NCBI RefSeq assembly: GCF_004798685.1
Contig: NZ_CP039291.1
Span: forward strand, 3,348,001-3,412,000
Reading direction: 5' to 3'
DNA length: 64,000 nucleotides
Origin: Cellulomonas shaoxiangyii
GTDB lineage: Bacteria > Actinomycetota > Actinomycetes > Actinomycetales > Cellulomonadaceae
Each line of letters begins with the position of its first letter. The stretch's first letter is position 1. Below, in pieces: positions 62,417 to 64,000 of this stretch. Under the pieces are notes generated by a model. That model was not told where the DNA came from and ran no database searches. It saw nothing but the letters and a program-made list of their open reading frames with translations. Both the position numbers and the translations under genes were made by a program.

Positions 62417-63697
62417 TCAGTGCTCGAAGCCCCACTCGCGGTCGGTCACCATGCGCGCGACCGCGAGGCCCACCGCGAGCGCGGTGACGACGAGCGCGGC
62501 GGGCACCCCGTACTCCAGGGCCGTCGTGACGTCGCCGTTGCTCAGGTGGTAGACGGCCCGGTACGCCCCGACGCCCGGCACCATGATCGTCACCGCCGGC
62601 ACGTAGACCGTCACGCGGGGGATGTTCAGGCGCGGCGCGGCCCACGCGGCGAGCAGCCCGACGAGGAACGCCGCGACCGCGGCGGCGGCCTGCGGCGGCC
62701 ACACGAGCTGCTCCACGGCGGCGATCCGCAGGACGTTCGGCACGGCGGCGACGCCGGCGGCGACGAGCGCCATCGACCACGGGCTGTTGAACATCAGGGC
62801 GAACCCCAGCACGCCGACGAACGAGGCGAGCAGCCGCAGCGCCTGCCGCGCGGTGGGGTCCAGCGCGGCCGCGCCGGGCGGGTCGGGGCTCAGGCCGACG
62901 ACGATCGACACGGCCCACACCGCGAACGCGGCGGACACGAAGATCATCAGCGCCCACGTCAGCCGCGCGACGCCCGCGGACAGGTCGAGCCGCGCGAGGT
63001 CGAGCGCGCCCGTGACCAGCGGGAACCCGGGGACGAGGAACAGCGCGGCGGCCACGTAGCCCGTCTCGTGCGCGCCGCCGGTGACCCCGGCGAGGTCGAG
63101 CAGCGCGACGAAGCCGAGGTAGGTGACCGCCGCGAGGGCCGCCGCCAGCATCGTCACGCCGAACTGGTTGTAGCCGCGGTGCAGCATCGTGCGCCGCAGC
63201 CCCTGCCCGAGGCCGGCGCCCAGGAACGCCCCGAGCACCTCGACGGGCCCGCCGTTGTTGAGGAAGGCGAACGCCCCGCACGCGAGGGCCGCCCACAGCG
63301 CGTTCAGCCACACCGGGTACAGCGGCGGCTTCGTCGCGATGCGGTCGACCTCCGCGTCCACCTCCGCGACGGTCACGGGCGCGTGCGCCTCGACGCGTTG
63401 CGCCAGGTGCTCGAGCTCGGCGAGGCGGTCGGTGTTGACGCCGACGCTGCGGACCTCGGTGACCTCGGTGCGGAACGAGCGCCCCTGGTGCGACGTCGTC
63501 GTGATCTCCGTCAGCGTCACGTGCGCCTGGTGGCGGTCGACGCCGAGCGCGCGCGCCACGCGGGCCATCGACGCCTTGACGCGGTACGACCCCGTGCCGG
63601 CCGACAGGCTGAGCCGCCCGACGCGCAGCACCGTGCCGGACCGTCGGATCAGCTCGAGCTCGGCATCGTCCGGTCCGGTGGGCACGACGCCCATCAT
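62417..63697 (-). CDS. Threonine/serine exporter (ThrE family, fused domains)
   Basis: 426 residues. The cytoplasmic N-terminal part (ASMARVARALGVDRHQAHVTLTEITTT, RVEAHAPVTVAEVDAEVDRI) is the ThrE/DUF1212 domain, followed by about ten membrane spans in two sets: FLNNGGPVEVLGAFLGAGLGQGLRRTMLHRGYNQFG and, in the second set, RVTVYVPAVTIMVPGVGAYRAVYHLSNGD, the ThrE_2 motif. It exports threonine and serine. The ATG at 63697 follows GGTGGAG; the second ATG is one codon later. Confidence 0.92.
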   Translation of the reverse strand: MMGVVPTGPDDAELELIRRSGTVLRVGRLSLSAGTGSYRVKASMARVARALGVDRHQAHVTLTEITTTSHQGRSFRTEVTEVRSVGVNTDRLAELEHLAQRVEAHAPVTVAEVDAEVDRIATKPPLYPVWLNALWAALACGAFAFLNNGGPVEVLGAFLGAGLGQGLRRTMLHRGYNQFGVTMLAAALAAVTYLGFVALLDLAGVTGGAHETGYVAAALFLVPGFPLVTGALDLARLDLSAGVARLTWALMIFVSAAFAVWAVSIVVGLSPDPPGAAALDPTARQALRLLASFVGVLGFALMFNSPWSMALVAAGVAAVPNVLRIAAVEQLVWPPQAAAAVAAFLVGLLAAWAAPRLNIPRVTVYVPAVTIMVPGVGAYRAVYHLSNGDVTTALEYGVPAALVVTALAVGLAVARMVTDREWGFEH

Positions 63698-63770
63698 GAC
63701 GGCTCCACCCCCGCCCACCCGCGACAAGCGACCCGCCCACCCCCGCGCCTCCCCCCGACGCCGGGCCCGT

Positions 63771-63823
63771 GAGGTGCAGATCCGCCGGGCCATGCGCTCG
63801 GAAAGCGGGTGCATCTGCACCTC
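63771..63823. repeat. Palindromic element C (shared with element A)
   Basis: GAGGTGCAGAT (63771-63781) and ATCTGCACCTC (63813-63823) are exact 11-bp inverses. The left half continues CCGCCGGG, identical to the left arm of element A. It lies between the truncated gene and the ThrE gene, both minus strand. Confidence 0.65.
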
Positions 63824-63842
63824 GCCGGCTCGGGCCGGGGGG

Positions 63843-64000
63843 TCAGGGTGGGGGTGGGAGGGGTTCGGCCGTCTCCTGTTCGCGTTCGCGGGCGCGCTCG
63901 GTCGTGGCGCGGGCGCGCTCGAGCTCGCGGCGGGACGCCCGGACGGCCTTCTCGCGCTCGTGCGCGGCCGTCTGCGCCGTCATGACGGCCTCGTCGACGC
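63843..64000 (-). CDS. Partial coiled-coil protein, cut by the window edge
   Basis: The last 52 residues or so of a gene that begins beyond position 64000 on the minus strand. VMTAQTAAHEREKAVRASRRELERARATTERAREREQE is charged and heptad-like, ending in a Pro-rich PLPPPP tail. No family can be named from this part. Confidence 0.6.
   Translation of the reverse strand, partial: VDEAVMTAQTAAHEREKAVRASRRELERARATTERAREREQETAEPLPPPP

Overview
The window is very GC-rich chromosomal DNA with GTG and ATG starts, many leaderless-type promoters, LAxTG-type wall anchoring, a TopA with a lysine-rich tail, an HspR-type HAIR site before clpB, and the gene order radA-disA-...-mutY. Together with a dense set of cellulose and xylan enzymes (GH6, GH3, GH31, GH43), this points to a Cellulomonas-like actinobacterium (Micrococcales). 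The species assignment is inference. Nothing in the window looks like a phage, IS element or CRISPR array.

Layout. 1-5 kb: a Gfo/Idh oxidoreductase, an AbiEi-DUF559 putative nuclease bracketed by two related palindromic elements, a WYL regulator divergent from a VOC protein, and two overlapping genes of unknown function. 5-15.5 kb: genome maintenance (topA, radA, disA, mutY) with a PAP2 phosphatase, a phosphoglycerate-mutase-like phosphatase, two single-pass membrane proteins and an ArgA-like acetyltransferase. 15.6-21 kb: a SorC-family regulator divergent from glpD-glpF-glpK across a perfect palindrome, which together make a self-contained glycerol-use locus. 21-33 kb: two orphan antitoxin-like small proteins, xthA, a septum-formation-like protein, a DedA protein, clpB, hydrolases, a CDF metal transporter, and trmB overlapping a LysR-type effector domain that lacks a DNA-binding domain. 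32.5-47 kb: an LAVTG-anchored surface protein, glgP, MFS and ABC exporters, a tandem crcB pair, an iron alcohol dehydrogenase, a ChrA-like transporter, a serine-kinase-like ATPase, an MpaB-type protein and a quinone-oxidoreductase-like enzyme.

47-61 kb is the most specialised region. A GH3 enzyme with a fascin-like insert faces an LplABC-type sugar importer followed by a GH31 alpha-xylosidase and a GH43 beta-xylosidase. Two LacI-type operators sharing the core CGAAnCGnTTCG lie between the divergent arms. A secreted or membrane-anchored GH6 endoglucanase with bulb-lectin-like repeats follows. The likely logic is that extracellular glucanase and xylanase products are imported as oligosaccharides, trimmed inside the cell by the three xylosidase-type enzymes, and induced by release of an unlinked LacI-family repressor.

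61-64 kb: tRNA-Arg(ACG), a decayed GNAT gene beside a 39-bp duplication, an alpha/beta hydrolase, tRNA-Ser(GCT), a ThrE-type exporter, and a gene cut by the window edge. No gene-free stretch exceeds 300 bases.
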